A DNA stretch of 64,000 nucleotides, taken from NCBI GenBank assembly GCA_028023455.1, contig JAQFVV010006238.1, positions 7,820,572 to 7,884,571 on the forward strand, given 5' to 3'. The DNA is from Epiperipatus broadwayi. Its lineage: Eukaryota > Onychophora > Udeonychophora > Euonychophora > Peripatidae. This document shows, piece after piece, positions 1 through 14,036 of this stretch. Numbering within the stretch: the stretch's first letter is position 1; each line of letters starts with the position of its first letter. The position numbers were made by a program, and so were the translations under genes. The notes under the pieces are model-generated. The model saw only the letters and a program-made list of their open reading frames with translations, was not told the origin of the DNA and did not search any database.

Positions 1-1159
1 CATAAATAAGGACAATATGATCTACTAAAAATAGATGTTAACTTTCACTGCATTGTCATCTTCAATAGTTTTTTTTTTTTAATTAGGCACCAGGATTCTA
101 CTTAGACATCCCTATTAAATTGACAATGGAAATGTATTACATATATCTTAATACGCTGAAATACAACAAAATGGGTTGGCATTGACAGTTGAATTTTTAA
201 AGATGGCTGAGAGAATATCTTTATGAGGCTTAAACAAACAACACCCTGTAGGTCTCCATTTTTTTTTATTATGAGCATATTTATTTTAATTTATTAAATA
301 AATAAAAAAACAGAATAAAATAATTATAAAGATCCATTGTCCACATTTATAGTTCATTGTGATCCATTAAATTTTTTAATGGTCTACATGATATGTAGAA
401 GATCTTCAAAAGTTACTTCAATAAATATTATGAGTTCAAAGTTTAATTTTTTACTGGTAAGATTGTCCAGTAAAATAGTTCTGTGGTAATAAATATAATC
501 TTTGGACTTTTACTCTGCAATCCATATGTTAAGTTCTAGCTTTGATGCAATGCTTATATTTCAGGCAGATGTGGACTTTATTCTTCTAAATCATTATAAT
601 GATGTCCAAGGGAAAGGAATGACCAGAAATATACAGGCATTCTAGCCACCGATCCGCATATCAGCAATTATCATGAGGTAATTCTGAATCTTGCAGCATA
701 TCCAAGAAAATGACCCCTTTATTCATGTCCATCCCTTTTATAACCACCAGAAAACTCATCATGCATGCATGCATTGAACACTCCTGAATTTCTTTTTCAA
801 ACTTTTATCTTTCATTAGATTTTTGTTATCAGTTTTATTTCTTGTAACTATCACAGCCATATTTATTTACCAATGTCACACTTTTCAGAACTTTTATCAA
901 TATTTAAAATAAATAGTCAGTTTTATTATTTTAATTTGCCCTTTTTCCTTTTTTTTTATTGAAAGTAAAAAAAAAAACCACAATGTGTATTGTCTCAAAG
1001 AAAAGAAATTTTCTAAGTTTAATTGAATAAAAGATTTACTTTATATATTATTATATATATATATACAAAATTCACCTAACATATGTTTTTCTTTCCTGTT
1101 TTATATTCCATTCTCAGCAAAGTCTTCAAATTCAACTGCCAACACTCCTTGCATGGTTG

Positions 1160-1160
<1 letters not shown>
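1..1160. other. AT-rich non-coding stretch
   Basis: I see no convincing gene, exon or transposon protein here. It is AT-rich with short homopolymer runs, for example T and A runs near 950-980. Confidence 0.6.

Positions 1161-1161
<1 letters not shown>

Positions 1162-1247
<86 letters not shown>
1162..1247. repeat. (AT)n microsatellite
   Basis: About 43 uninterrupted AT dinucleotides. The open frame running through it (alternating Ile and Tyr) is a by-product of the repeat, not a gene. Confidence 0.95.
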
Positions 1248-1249
<2 letters not shown>

Positions 1250-1356
1250 TTCATCATTTATCTATGAAACTGGTTTACCAACAGAATATGGTGGCCTAGA
1301 CTTCATCTATACAAATCTGAATATATCATAGATTATGAAAAGATTCATTATCATTT

Positions 1357-1790
1357 TCAGGCATTATTAATCCATTGCAGCATGAAGGTTTTTCAAAGTT
1401 TAATTCAGTTTCTTCTATCTCTAGCCATTCTTCCCTACATCAACTTGTTTGTACTCTCACATATGTACTACAATTTTAGTCCCTTTTTGCTATCCCTAAA
1501 TCTACATCTTTCATTGAGTGATATAAACTCTCTGTAGCTCTTCTATTATGTGCTCAAGTCTCAGATCTATAACTAAGAACTGGTGAATAACCTTTATTAA
1601 AACCACTCTTTTCAAATACATAGGCTTACTTTCTTTAAATGTAAAATTATTTCTATAAAAAGGCATTCCCTTCTGAAAATTTAGAGATTTTTATCATATC
1701 CCAAATCAATCTCTCCACACTCTCATAAATTCATCAGTTTGACATATTTTCTTTACAGAAAACATCTCTTATATAAGTTTGGTACTTCAT
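1357..1790 (-). pseudogene. RTE-type LINE remnant, antisense 3' part
   Basis: The reverse complement aligns by eye with the 3' part of the better copies at 16.4-17.8 kb and 46.7-47.8 kb. The stretch encoding the RNNLILKGNMPMCLKRKVFN region and the following LPVLTYGSETW region can be followed between about 1690 and 1540, with substitutions, frameshifts and stops. The 3'-end sequence corresponding to 'ccactgcaggatgaaggt' of the antisense copies is at 1369-1390. Similarity may continue towards 2060, where it becomes too weak to call. It is an old, dead copy. Confidence 0.65.
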
Positions 1791-1799
1791 GAAAAGCTA

Positions 1800-3700
1800 A
1801 TACTGAACAATATCTGAAAGGCCTAATTAACATAGGCTTTAAATACAATCACCTTGTATCAAAAGGAAACCAATTTTATTATAAGAGTAATTCAAACTCT
1901 CCTAAAAATGACAGACTTTAGATTCTATTTTCCTACATCCATTCAATCACCAAAAATTTTAACAAAACTCTCTTGTCAACACATTACATAAGTTACCATA
2001 TCCCTCCTTCAACTAACAGATTGATAAACAAGTTCAAGCATAAGCAATATAGATGACACCACAAACCCTATGTATAAAAATTATATGTCCACATGTGGGG
2101 AGAAATTCTACATATTACTGTGAGTCATGTGCATCTCTCTCAATTCAGATTTTACAACAATGATATCTGTATAGAATAGTCTCAGTTAAGCCCAAGAATA
2201 AGTCAACCTTTTGGAGCATCAGAACATCAATGGCCATACAATTGAGTCTTTATTGGCCACCATCATGTGCATCAAGAGAAGTAACTCTAAGTGAAAGAGT
2301 AAGGAAGCCTGGCATATAGATTAAAAACTACAATTCTATCAACTGAAAGGAATCTTGCTACTTTCTCTATAAAAAATGGATCATTTAATACTAATCTGCA
2401 TAAAATTTGAATATTTTTCAACTATATTTAACTATACACCTAAATTCCATAATCATTCAAATGCTACAAGTATAAGTACATAGAAAGCCCTCAATAGCAC
2501 TTACCTGACTTTATATTATTGTTATTCAATTATACCTTTTCCTTTGATTGCATTTCTTTGCATAATTTATATTTATATTACATTTATCTGGGAAAAGACG
2601 CATATTTTTTTTTATAATAATAATATGTTAAACTCTGAAAATAACCATATCATGATATAATATACATCTACAATAAGTACAGATAAAAGTCAAATAAAGA
2701 AAATTTTTATTATTCAACAGTTGTCAAGATTGATAACAAATATATTTTTTGTACTATTCCTGAAAAAGACTTAACTCTGCTATATGTTATCTGCTTCAAA
2801 TTGTTCACAAATAGTTACCAGACACACAGTGACATTTATATGGTGTTTTTATTTATTTATTTATTCAAATTTTTTGATTACGGGAAGTTATTCGCATTAT
2901 ACAGCTTTTATGTGATGAATTAAAAAAGTGTTATTACTGCTGAAAGAATATCTAAATTATTTGAAATAAAAACTAATGCTAAACATATATTAGTCCATGC
3001 TCTGTCTCCTGAACCTATCATTTAAACTCTTTTTTTATTATAAAGCCATCAGCTTGAAATTTAACAACATTTTAAATTATTGAAACTAACCTAACTTGCT
3101 TAGATCGAATTCTAGTTTACAAGCAATCTACTTTGGTGTTCTTGATTTTTTTAAATAAATGCAGACATTATATTTTTCCTGTATTGTTGTTGTGTGTGGT
3201 TAGCAGAGGCCACGTGATTTTGTGTTAGTGTCATAAGATGAATTAAGTTGTTTACTATTTTAATCAGTCATCAATCATTTTTTTAATGGTACAAAAATAT
3301 ATTTTTCATATTTATGAACATCTGGAGCATCTATTAGAAAAATTGTAATATTTTTTTTCAAATGCTCAGCTAGATAAAATAAATCTTTTATCTTCTACTT
3401 ATATTCAAACTGTTGAGATAGTAATGTCTCATAATATACAACATATGAGTGTGTGCGCATATATATATATATATATATATAACGTTTAAAAGAACAAATA
3501 GAAATGAGTGCAAACATTTTTTTCTGTAGATATTGTAGATATGAATTTAAAATATATGCTCTGGAATAACAGATTAATGGTTAAATAATAATTTTGATAT
3601 TTAAAAATATTATAAATTATTTTAAATGAGATATAAAAAAATATATTTAATGTTTATATTAATTACGATTTTGATAATTAAAAAAAGTCTAAAATAAGCT
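1800..3700. other. AT-rich non-coding stretch
   Basis: No supported gene. It holds a short (AT)n run at about 3462-3481 and many short A/T runs. Part of 1800-2330 is less AT-rich and may be repeat-derived, but I cannot assign it. Confidence 0.5.
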
Positions 3701-3712
3701 TATTTTTGTCAT

Positions 3713-3793
3713 GCATTGGTGGTCGAGAGGTCAGCGACAGCTGCTTTACAAGCAGTTGTCCCAGGTTAGCGGGTTTGCTTCCCGGCTAATGCT
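3713..3793 (+). tRNA. tRNA-like sequence, anticodon loop TTTACAA (UAC), atypical
   Basis: The sequence folds as a cloverleaf. Acceptor GCATTGG pairs with CTAATGC (3786-3792) over 7 bp with one G:U. The D stem is GTCG/CGAC around a 9-nt loop. The anticodon stem GCTGC/GCAGT encloses TTTACAA. The T arm has four pairs (CGGG/CCCG) around a 7-nt loop. The A-box region resembles TGGTCGAGAGG. Oddities: a 12-nt variable region lies between class I and class II lengths, the T stem has an outer G-G mismatch, and the T loop TTTGCTT departs from the usual TTCRANT. The anticodon would read Val (GUA), but the acceptor ends look more like tRNA-Gly. An A-run follows at 3805-3813, so it may be a tRNA-derived SINE head or retropseudogene rather than a working tRNA. 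Confidence 0.5.
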
Positions 3794-4391
3794 ATGACAC
3801 ATGAGAAAAAAAAAGCTTGTTTCATTTTGTAATAGATAATAATTATAAAATTTTTCTATTTTTAATTGGATTAAGTAAAAAAACTATTTCTTAATTAAAA
3901 TTACTTTTGATAAATGTAAATTATTTTAGAAAGCAGTTTTTTAACAATATACTTTGATTTTTTTTAATGTGTTAATTCTATTTTTGATTTATATAAATTG
4001 AAAAGAGATATTGAGTTTTTTTTTGATCAAGATAAAAAAAAATACTTTTTATTAAAATGAGTAAAAATTAATTCTGAATTATAAATTTTAATTATAAATT
4101 AATTCAATCAACATTGCATTTTAAGTTTGCACCCTAATAATTATATGTGTCTAATCTATTATCCAATAAGATCATGGATTTATTTTTCATCTGCAATATG
4201 GATTACTTTTATATTACAAGTTTATTACATTAATTAATAATCTTGTAAACAATAATATTAGCAAGATATTCCTGATCAAAGTTGATAGATTACAAAATAG
4301 CATAATGAAATATTTCTTAATCATCCATTTTGAAAAAGTTCATTGAAATTTGCAGATAAAATTGCAGCTACTAGACTTTAAATTATATATA

Positions 4392-4394
<3 letters not shown>

Positions 4395-4452
<58 letters not shown>
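4395..4452. repeat. (GA)n microsatellite
   Basis: About 28 uninterrupted GA dinucleotides following a short AT run. Confidence 0.95.
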
Positions 4453-4455
<3 letters not shown>

Positions 4456-4771
4456 TCTTTTAGCAAGTAATTATTAACAGTTGGAGCTAGAAGTAAATGT
4501 TATTAAAAAGAAAGAAGCGGTTCATTGTTTGAAAGTTTGTAACAAGGTTGTGCACCAGAAGTGATAATTCCATGCTATGATCCATGGTTCTTGAGTTTAG
4601 AATTTATCAATCATCTACTGTGCTGAACTAATTAAATTAAAATAGAAACACAATCTAGGTATTACAATACTGGAAAATTAATTTGCTAATAATCAGTAAA
4701 AGAGAAGTGTATTTCATTTTTATCAACAATCCATCACTTTGAAGAGTGTTATTTTATTATTTGCACAGAGG

Positions 4772-4960
4772 CTAAACTCTCCATACAGTAGTACCACACA
4801 ATGCAAGACAAATTAACCAATGGATTTAGGAAGGTCTGTGCATAAAATCCCTATTTAGCGCCCACTCACCCAATATCTGCAGACTAGTTTCTACATTGTG
4901 GCTTTCATCAGTGAGGAGCCTTGTATTTGAGAGCACTGCATCTAGAACTTAGAATCTAAT
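4772..4960. repeat. Dispersed repeat, family R1 copy
   Basis: It contains the motif 'ctaaactctccatacagtag' followed by a cytosine-rich stretch and 'gctttcatcagtgaggagc'. Related sequence occurs at 7081-7475, 39885-40065, 48935-49105 and 58839-58897. I recognise no coding content. The shared core reads roughly 'cactgagtggcactactgtg' in the reverse orientation. Confidence 0.6.
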
Positions 4961-5636
4961 GCAACCCTCTAGCAGCCACATTTTATCTTATTAGTTTACC
5001 TTATTAGTTTAGCTTCTGTGTAAACAGCTTATGTAAGCAGAAAGAATGGTGATAATGTGATGTTTAGTAGTTTAATTACATAAAATGCATTTATATGTGA
5101 ATGTTTCCTTATCAATCAATATATCATTGTAACCTAAATGTGTTAACAACTTATTTAGTTGCTTGGTTTGAATTACTGTACCAGTTAAACTATAAAGTTT
5201 ATTTTTTAAATAGGTATGTTCATCTCAGTGGAGTAGAATTTGAAATTGTTTCCAGGTTATTTTGCTCTGTCTATGATTGTGTATTGTGCTATTCCGAGTC
5301 ATGATTGTTGTAAAGCATAAGTTGGTACCATAACATCACTAAAACGTCTAGACAATTGAGTTTGGACATTTCTATTTACAATAAGTTCAAAAAGTTTAAT
5401 GACACAACTAACATATTACATTTAAGACTTGCAATGTCTTTTAATACCATTTATTTTCGTTTGTAAAATGGCTATATAATACTCTGATCTTTTTGTGCTA
5501 AATTTGTTATTGAATTTCATTTGAAATAAATGCATGATGATATATTATGACTTTTGTTTTTATCCTCAACAAATTGGAGTCAAAAAGTAAGGTGTACTTG
5601 ACAAACACATTCATTACTAGTACGTATTTAGATGCA

Positions 5637-5946
<310 letters not shown>

Positions 5947-7080
5947 TTGCAAAATTAATAAATATTAAAAATTTGCATTTATTATATTTATATAGCAAAA
6001 TGTATATAATTTATTTATTTACTATTAGCTACCATCTAGAAGCTGTTAAACACTAAAACATTTTTAAAATAACAATAACATGAATCTTGCTAAAACACAA
6101 CTAAATCGTTGAAATTAATTAATCAGAATCTTCAATACTTGATTTTTCAAAATATTTGTAATAAACACCAAAAAAATATTGCTATATTCAAAGCAAAAAT
6201 ATCACCCCCCCCAATACTGGCTTTGAAATTTGCAAATATTTCTCTGATATAATTTATTGTTGAATATTACATTCTCTAGAAAAACTTGTGTCATAACCAA
6301 AGTGTTGGCTAAAACTTTTATGGTTACCATTAGTCATGTAAAAATGTGCAACTAGTCCTGACCTTAAACATATGAGCTTGATATATGTAACAATATTTAA
6401 TATCTCTCAGATTAACAGTAGTTCATGTTTCTAAGTAGTAGCTTGGCCTATAGTCTTATTTCTTTCATGTTAAAAGACTAGATAAAAATAATATCTAAGA
6501 ATGACTCCCATACAGTGTTGATGGGCACTCCTTAGAATTTTGATGCAAATATTCTGAAGACAGTTTTTTTTAGTAATATTATATTATACTGATGAATCCT
6601 ATATCACTTTATGAAGTAAACTTAATTACAACAAATACCTGGATAAGTAATTAAATATTACCACAAGAAATATTACTGGACACTCAAATCCATCTCTTGC
6701 AATGGAATTCCATTTTTTTTTACATAATCTGCCAAAGATATCAGAAGAAATGTGTTTTTATAGAACATGTATTAAAATCTATTAAAAATATCCAATTTAC
6801 TAATAATTCAAAATGTTTTTTCATTATATAAAACACATCTTAAGTTTGCATTTTTCAATGCTCAACCAAGAATCTTTTATAACACCTAAAAGTTTTATGT
6901 TTTATGAGGAAACACACAAACTTTTTTTTTTGCAATTTTATAATAAATTCAATTAGATTTTATCTTAAACTCTTAAAGAAGCACACAGTCATTTTTCTTA
7001 AGTTTACATAAGCTGTTAAAGAATAATTTTTCTATGATATAGTGCTACCTAGTACAAACTCAAATAAACAATAAATGCTG

Positions 7081-7475
7081 AAAGATTATTCATCGTAATC
7101 CCTACTCTGTGCTTTCCCTTCAAATATCAGATTGGTTTCTAGCTCATAGCTTTTATCAGTGAAAATCATTGGATTTAAAAATAAATTACAGGTGCATTAG
7201 CTTGTATTGTAAAGATTAATGTGTTTTCAGTTTAAAGTAATAGCTTTATATTTGAGAAAAAGGTAAAAGTGAATGCTTGAGAAGGAGTGGGTGCATTAGA
7301 ACTAAAAGATCTAAATTAACTGGTCCCAGATTCTAGGCTTCTCACTGATAAAAATGATATGTTAGAAACAAGTCAGAGGTTATTGAATAAAAGAACTCTG
7401 TAAGGATTACGATATGTAACTTTTCAGAATCTATTGATTACTAGAGATTGCACTAGGTGGTGCTGTAATATTAAC
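7081..7475. repeat. Dispersed repeat, family R1, diverged copy or copies
   Basis: It carries 'agcttttatcagtgaaaat' near 7147 and, at its far end, 'attgcactaggtggtgctgt' near 7449. Both are diverged forms of the R1 core. The two parts lie in opposite orientation, so this may be an old inverted copy pair. Confidence 0.4.
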
Positions 7476-7817
7476 AACAGTTTCAAATTCAACCATAACT
7501 ACTGTGTTTAGCTATTTCAAAAATGGAATTTAACAATCTCTTATTGATGTAGTTGTGCAAAATATAAAACATGTCAATTCTATGCATACAGTGGTAGAAT
7601 TGAATGGTACAATAAAACCAATCTATCTCTTAGTTGGAGTCTGTACCAATTCTTTTATAATATTTTTTATAATAAGTAGATCTCTAAAAATAATCTACTA
7701 AATAAGATTCAAATATTATCTCTGGTATTTTTTCATTACATGTCCTATTACCTCTGATAGTTTTCCATTATATGTCCTTCCTTAATTTGTTATACCATCT
7801 CAATTTTTAGAGTTACA

Positions 7818-7935
7818 TTATAGTGTGTCAGTGTCATGAGATAGAGTGGTGAGTGGTGGGTTGTGTGAAAGTCTGTGCTCATATACCCTATATATTACAT
7901 GTATTGATACAGGTATATAATGGGCCTGTATTTCA
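7818..7935 (-). repeat. Family A dispersed repeat, fragment
   Basis: The reverse complement of this stretch matches the start of the family A copies at 28070 and 28430 ('gtatatgagcacagactttc', then the 'ccaccactctccacac' region). It is a short terminal piece. Family A is the commonest dispersed repeat in this window. Confidence 0.6.
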
Positions 7936-8707
7936 CTTATTATAAACTTTGATAAATTATTTTCTAAACATGATAACCAATAGATATAAATTATTAACAA
8001 TTGTTCTCTATATACAGGTCAGATATGAATCAAATGGATTGATTTCACCCAGTCAAACCCACCCTTGAAAGAGTCCTGGGTTTATCAAAATTTAATTATT
8101 TAAAAATTATAATAAGAAAATTCAATAAATAATAAGAAAAAATATTTAAATCAATGTGTTTATTTTTTAATGTTTCCCTGTTCATATGGTGCATTGATAG
8201 TAGATGAAGTTGTTACTGAAGATTACAATAATCTAAAACATCTATACATTCAATTATTTCTTTTTTTACATTGAGACCTATCACAGTATTTTAGATACAA
8301 GTCCATATTTCCAATTATTTATAATAAGCAAGCAGCTAAAAAAAAAATAATTTTTAAGTGTTATTTTATATAGATTATAAATTTTATTCAAGCTATTATA
8401 TTAATTTTTTATTTTAAAAAAACAACTATTTATTTATGAACGTTACTTATTTTATTTATGAACACAAGTCGTATTTTGAGGAATCCAACGAGAAATATCC
8501 AATTTCATACTAACAGAATCTTACCCTGCTTATAATTATCATAACTAACTCTTGTATTTATAATAAAACAAAACACTGGAATTAAATGTATACACTTCAA
8601 AATAGAAATATATAAATAAATAAAAATTATATTCAACATAGAGCATGACTGCAGTCCTGATTATATATATTTTACAAGTATAACAGATAATTTATTAAAT
8701 AAAAAAA

Positions 8708-8885
8708 TAATTATAGGGATTTGCACTCAGGATTTTTTAGTTCATGCATTCTCCACTCCATCTCAATCATGAAACCCATATATTGGGGACATGTATCTTT
8801 TTTGTGTATGTGTGGTCATGTGTGTCAGTTGAATGAGATGGAGTGAAGGATTAATGGGCAAAAAAATTATGAGTTCAAGTCCCTC

Positions 8886-8893
<8 letters not shown>
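8708..8893. repeat. Inverted-repeat element related to family A
   Basis: The left arm (8708-8770, 'tagggatttgcactcaggat' region) and the right arm (8828-8893, ending 'gagttcaagtccctctaat') are imperfect reverse complements around a loop carrying 'gtatgtgtggtcatgtgtg'. The right end contains AGTTCAAGTCC, which fits the Pol III B-box consensus RGTTCRANNCC. It is a foldback copy of the family A terminal segment. Confidence 0.6.
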
Positions 8894-8921
<28 letters not shown>

Positions 8922-8927
8922 TAGAGG

Positions 8928-8962
<35 letters not shown>
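8888..8962. repeat. Interrupted (AT)n tract
   Basis: Two AT runs separated by 'agaattagaggtt' at 8918-8930. The separator echoes the preceding 'ctctaatt', making the tract weakly palindromic. Confidence 0.8.
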
Positions 8963-8966
<4 letters not shown>

Positions 8967-8969
8967 GAC

Positions 8970-11900
8970 CATCTGAATGGGCACAAGGAATTGAGACACT
9001 TTGTATCTGCATTGAATAGTTATATTGTATTAAAAAAAATGAAATAGTCTTAGAATTTTAAAATTTTTTGCTGGAAATTGTTTAAAGCTTAGAAATGGAT
9101 TGCTTATGCAGTTGATTGACCACTTTATAAGTATTCATTAGTATTATTGTGGTTAATGAAGTATTTAATGTAAGGAAGAAGGGTTGTTTATTAATAGAAT
9201 TGATACATTTTGTCAGAAAGATGCAAAGTTATTTTATGTTAGTGTAATATTGGTTGAATGGTTTTAAAATCCTTTATTCATTAATACTTATCCTTTTGTC
9301 AACATTAATAGCCATTTCAATTATATTTAGTTAAGATAGTTTAATATTTAGGTTGCAGTACATGTGCATGCATGTGTGACTCTGCATCATTTTCATTTCA
9401 TTTTCATCTTTTAATAACAGCAAACAATAGTACATTCACAATAAAAACATTTAAATTACAGTAATTATCTTTAATAATTTTACAGATATATATTTCTTAT
9501 CAATGATTAATGGATATTGGATAGGTGAATTATTGTACAAATTACATAAATTATTAATCATTTTTGTTTAACAGTTAATTAATATTCATGTCTTTCAAGT
9601 TTGTAAAAGCTATTTATTTTATTATTTTTTTTTGTCTTGATTTAATTCTAAAAATCAGAATGATTTTTTTTTTAAGAAAATATTTTTTTGAATATGTAAT
9701 TAGCTTGGGTGCAAAAGCGTGGGTGGTAACCTTGAAAAGGGAGATGATCTTTTGCTAAGGAAAAAGAAAAGTCTATTTAACAGATAGTTTCCATTAAAAA
9801 ATTGCTCATTATTATTTTAATTGCAGCCAGTAAAGTGCTCATTAGTTGCTGAAGTCAAATTGATTTAAAAAGCTTTGGAGTAAACTTCTAAAAAATTTTA
9901 GGAAATTAATTACTGAAGAATGTCTTTACTTAAGATGCAAGAATAAATTTTAAAAAGGTACATTAGTTTTTGTTCTCTCCTTAATTTAAACATTTGAATT
10001 AACCACCTCATGCTTGTTAATATTTAAAATGTATATTGTTAGTGTTAAGATGGCATTACTTTATTTATCTATAATTAAGAAAGAATATAGAGTGCGTGAA
10101 CATTATTGTTATATAATTAATCCATGTGTGTTCTTTAATATATCTTGGAAACGTATGCAGGACTGTTTTTCAGAATTTATTTGGATTTTTCACTCTCTTC
10201 TGTATTATGCTTTTATGAAAATTAAATATAAACTTAAAGATATGTGTATTATGATATATATCATGCCATGCTTAAATTAATTACAAAAAAGTGGCATTAT
10301 GATGTGAATTATTTCAAATAATAATTACAAAAAAAAGAAATTAAAATGTGAATTATTTCAAATAACCAAAGGAAACTCCTCACTAAATATTTACTTAAAT
10401 TGGATGGAAAGACGGAAATGCGGGATAATTTCTGTTCTCTTCGATAAAAAAAAATGCTCTATAGTAATAAAGTATTAATTGTGGAATTACTAATGAATCA
10501 TGGTATCTTAATTGGCAATATTTAAAAATAAACAATGCATGTAATAGATTATAAAGTGTCAAATGCTATTCAAGAAAACTACTAAGAATAATTGCGTACT
10601 TAATTTAAAACTACAACGGAATGAATGAAATAATTCCTGTTCAACAGTAGCTAAAAATGTCTTATATTTTCATCATAATAAAAGAGAAATTGATTACTTA
10701 TATGTGATATAGTAAACTCAAATAGCTCGGCGATGAACATTGGAGGTGCTAGGTCATATTTAAGTTATGATTATATTTTTTTAGTTGTCCTACAGAAATT
10801 CATTTTTTGTTTAAATTCAGTTTGGAATCTGTCCCCATATCATTTCATAAACCCAGAGTAAAACCTTGCAAGTGAACTTTTATTTTAAGTCACAAAACAA
10901 ATAACTTTTGTTTCTTTCTTTTTTTTTTTTATTGCTTGTCATTATTAATGTATATTATAGATAGGCAGGCATACTTATTATTATGTTTTATTTATAATTT
11001 GGGTTATTATGATCTCCTAGATTGTCTCGGAATGTGTATTCATGAGCAGTTGGTAAAAATTGATTTTATACAAATATGTCTTATTTTTCTTTTACGAAGG
11101 TAAAGAAAAGAAATATATTTTTTTTTATTATATCGCTAGAGAGAGATTTACATTTATTTTATATATTTTATTATTTCAAATTGAGAGTTTTGGCTTTAAA
11201 GTCAACGAACGTATAATTAAAATAGTTTGCTAGATATGATAAAAAAAGTCCGTTCGTAAGAGTTGTAATTATTAAATTTTAGAAATAATTTAAAGTCTAT
11301 TATGAATTAAAAGTTATACCTTAATGTATCGTTTAATTACCATGTTATCTGCATAGTAGATAACTTAGAATTATTTTTTTTTGTATATATTTTTATCCAC
11401 GTGTGTGTGTGTCTGTTTTGCACAATTATGACATTTGTTTAATAAAGTTCAGTTTGTGAATATTTTATGTATAAATTTTGGATGTTGTCATATTCTATAG
11501 AATTGAATGGATTAGTATGTTATCTGTGTGTATTTATCTGCCAGCATGTAAATATAATGTTAGACATGTAGAAGAGCTTTATGAATGGAAAATAATCTGA
11601 TTGCATTCTAATATTTTTGTAGGGATAAAAGATTTTGCTTATTTAGTATGTTTTAATAATTTCCATGAGTAGAGCCTAGTTTATATTATACGCATATTAT
11701 GAAATGATATTTAGGAAGTTATGTGATGTTTTTCTTAGAGTCTTGGTGATGAGGAAGAGGTTCACCACCAACAGTGTATTTAAAATTAGATGAATTATTG
11801 TAGAAGTCTTAAGTAAAGAGTTATTTACTCCTCATGTGAATTTCCCTTAGAATGTATAGTCTGTATAATCATGAAAATATAGCTCCATGTTATTTAAAAT

Positions 11901-13830
11901 GTGGCCAGATAAATAGCTAAGTCAAATTCTTGATGTAATAATAGTGTCTTATTTTATTGATGGTTTACGACATTGTCCGAAATGAAGTAATTATTTAACA
12001 TTCTCTTGATGAATGGAGAGTTTGTAGAAAAGATTGTTTTCTATTATTGTTGCTTGACACATGCACACACTCGCGTAATATGAATAATGTCGTGAATATA
12101 AAGATTTAAAATTATTGAAATTAAAATGTGAACTAAATATTTTAAAACACAGTATATTTATTTAATACAGAATTGTAAATCATCAAATCATCAGAATGAA
12201 TATGATTTTTTATTTGCTATGCATGAAGGGTATATGTAATTGAAATAATTATTTAATTAGTTAGAGAAAGTTGCTTTATTGATGGCCAAATATAGTTAAT
12301 TTGATTTATTTTATTAGTCAATAGTAATATCCTCTCAAAATATTTTAGTTTGCCAATAATATAATATATTATTTAGTCAATGTTATGCTTAATTATGCTT
12401 AAATGAGACTTTTAAGCAAAGTGAATATTCAAAGTCAGAATATTGGAGTTTTATTGTTAATTTGCTTTCAAAGGGTATAAATAATGTTATGTAATGGAAA
12501 TAGTCCCAAACTGATGCTCAAAGTTTATTAGATAATTTGAAATCTGTAAGACAAGTAGTCCTATTGTAAAAATATCATGTTAAGCTAAATTTTTTTTATT
12601 GTAATAAATGATTTGTTTTAGTTATTTAAAATCTTAAAAACTGTGTCTTGAATTATTCTTGTGTACGTTAGTGTTTCAATTTCCACATCTCCACATTTCA
12701 TAAATCTATTATAAAATAGATATATCATATTATAGTTATAATATCAAATTTGCTGGTGTCTGACAATATTGTTTTTCTTAATCCAAACATTATAAGGAAT
12801 ATTTGCCACTGGATAAACATATTAGAAAGGTTGCCAAGTTAGTATATTTGTTAGATGATGATATGAGATTAAAATACCCTATTTCTGTCATTATCTTATT
12901 ATTGAAACACAGTAAAAATATTTTAGTCAATTTGTTTCATTACATTTTATCATACTTTAGAATTATAACTTATGGGCCAATGTATTTTATTTAATTCAAC
13001 TGTGTTTGTTAAATTCCCTGAGATCTTATTGTTTATTTCTTGATTGGCATTAAAGTAGATGTTTAGATTATGATATGCCAAGTCATAGAATTGTTTAGTA
13101 TTATAATTATACCAAGCTGATATACGTTATACTTGGATGAAGGAGAAAATTAAGTTGAAAGAATATTTTAATAGATTGTACAAATAAACATTGTGATTCT
13201 TTATCATGCAATTAATTAATAAAAAGGATTTAAATTATATTTAATGTTTTGTAATGTTTCTTCTTTCATTTACTTATAATCATATATTTTATGAACTTTC
13301 TATAGCCTCCCACTGAGCTGAGCTGAACATAGACTTAATTGAAGAGTCTCAGTAATAATTTTGTATCATATATCTTGTTATATTGTTCTATTCATTAATA
13401 GAATTGGTGCCTGGGCATTTCACTTGTGTAATGCATATGAGCGGTGTTGGGAGTGTAGATTATAATATATTGTAATGGGCACATATGTACGTTACATTAT
13501 TTTTTATTAGTAAACATAAAAAAAAAGTTCGCCAATAAAAATTTCTTTTTTAAGAATTAAAAACTGAAAATTAAAAAATCATCTTAAACTCATATATATA
13601 AATCGCACAGAAAAAAAAAATATTAAAATAAAACTTTATTAAAAATAGAAAGGTATTTTAAAAACAAAAACTTAAAAAGATTTAGAGATAAAAATATATC
13701 TTTAATCTTGGAAAACACATTAATTAATCAGAAATGGAAATGATTGTTTTAATTAGTTAAATGTAAACTAGCCTTGGGCATTTAAATGTAAAAGCCTTGG
13801 TCAGATAGGAAAATAATAGAAACTAATAGC
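8970..13830. other. Long AT-rich stretch without a supported gene
   Basis: I found no transposon protein, RNA gene or convincing exon. The longest frames (88 codons from 10014, 63 codons from 12803) are rich in Ile, Tyr, Lys and Leu, as expected by chance in AT-rich DNA. It may be intronic or intergenic. Confidence 0.5.
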
Positions 13831-14001
13831 CAATGAAGAGAAAAGCAATGGAATCGGACTTCAGTGAAATGACCATCTCATCGATGACGCAATGTAAATT
13901 CAATCCTTCAAATTAATATAAAAAGACAAGTTTGGAAATTATTAAAAGGATGATAGATTATTTACGATGGGACAGATATGTGTTAATGCTGAAGTGAAGG
14001 A

Positions 14002-14036
14002 GAAGGGATTGAAAAGATGCACTCTTCAATCCCTTC
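14002..14036. repeat. Perfect 12-bp hairpin
   Basis: GAAGGGATTGAA (14002-14013) and TTCAATCCCTTC (14025-14036) are exact reverse complements around an 11-nt loop. It lies in a less AT-rich island near the candidate exon at 14417-14761. Role unknown. Confidence 0.7.

Noticed and set aside
1083-1331. 82-codon frame with an Ile-Tyr run
   Set aside because: Produced by the AT dinucleotide repeat; no homology or exon signals.
10014-10280. 88-codon plus-strand frame
   Set aside because: Composition is what AT-rich chance gives (Ile, Lys, Tyr, Met); no splice, Kozak or homology signal.
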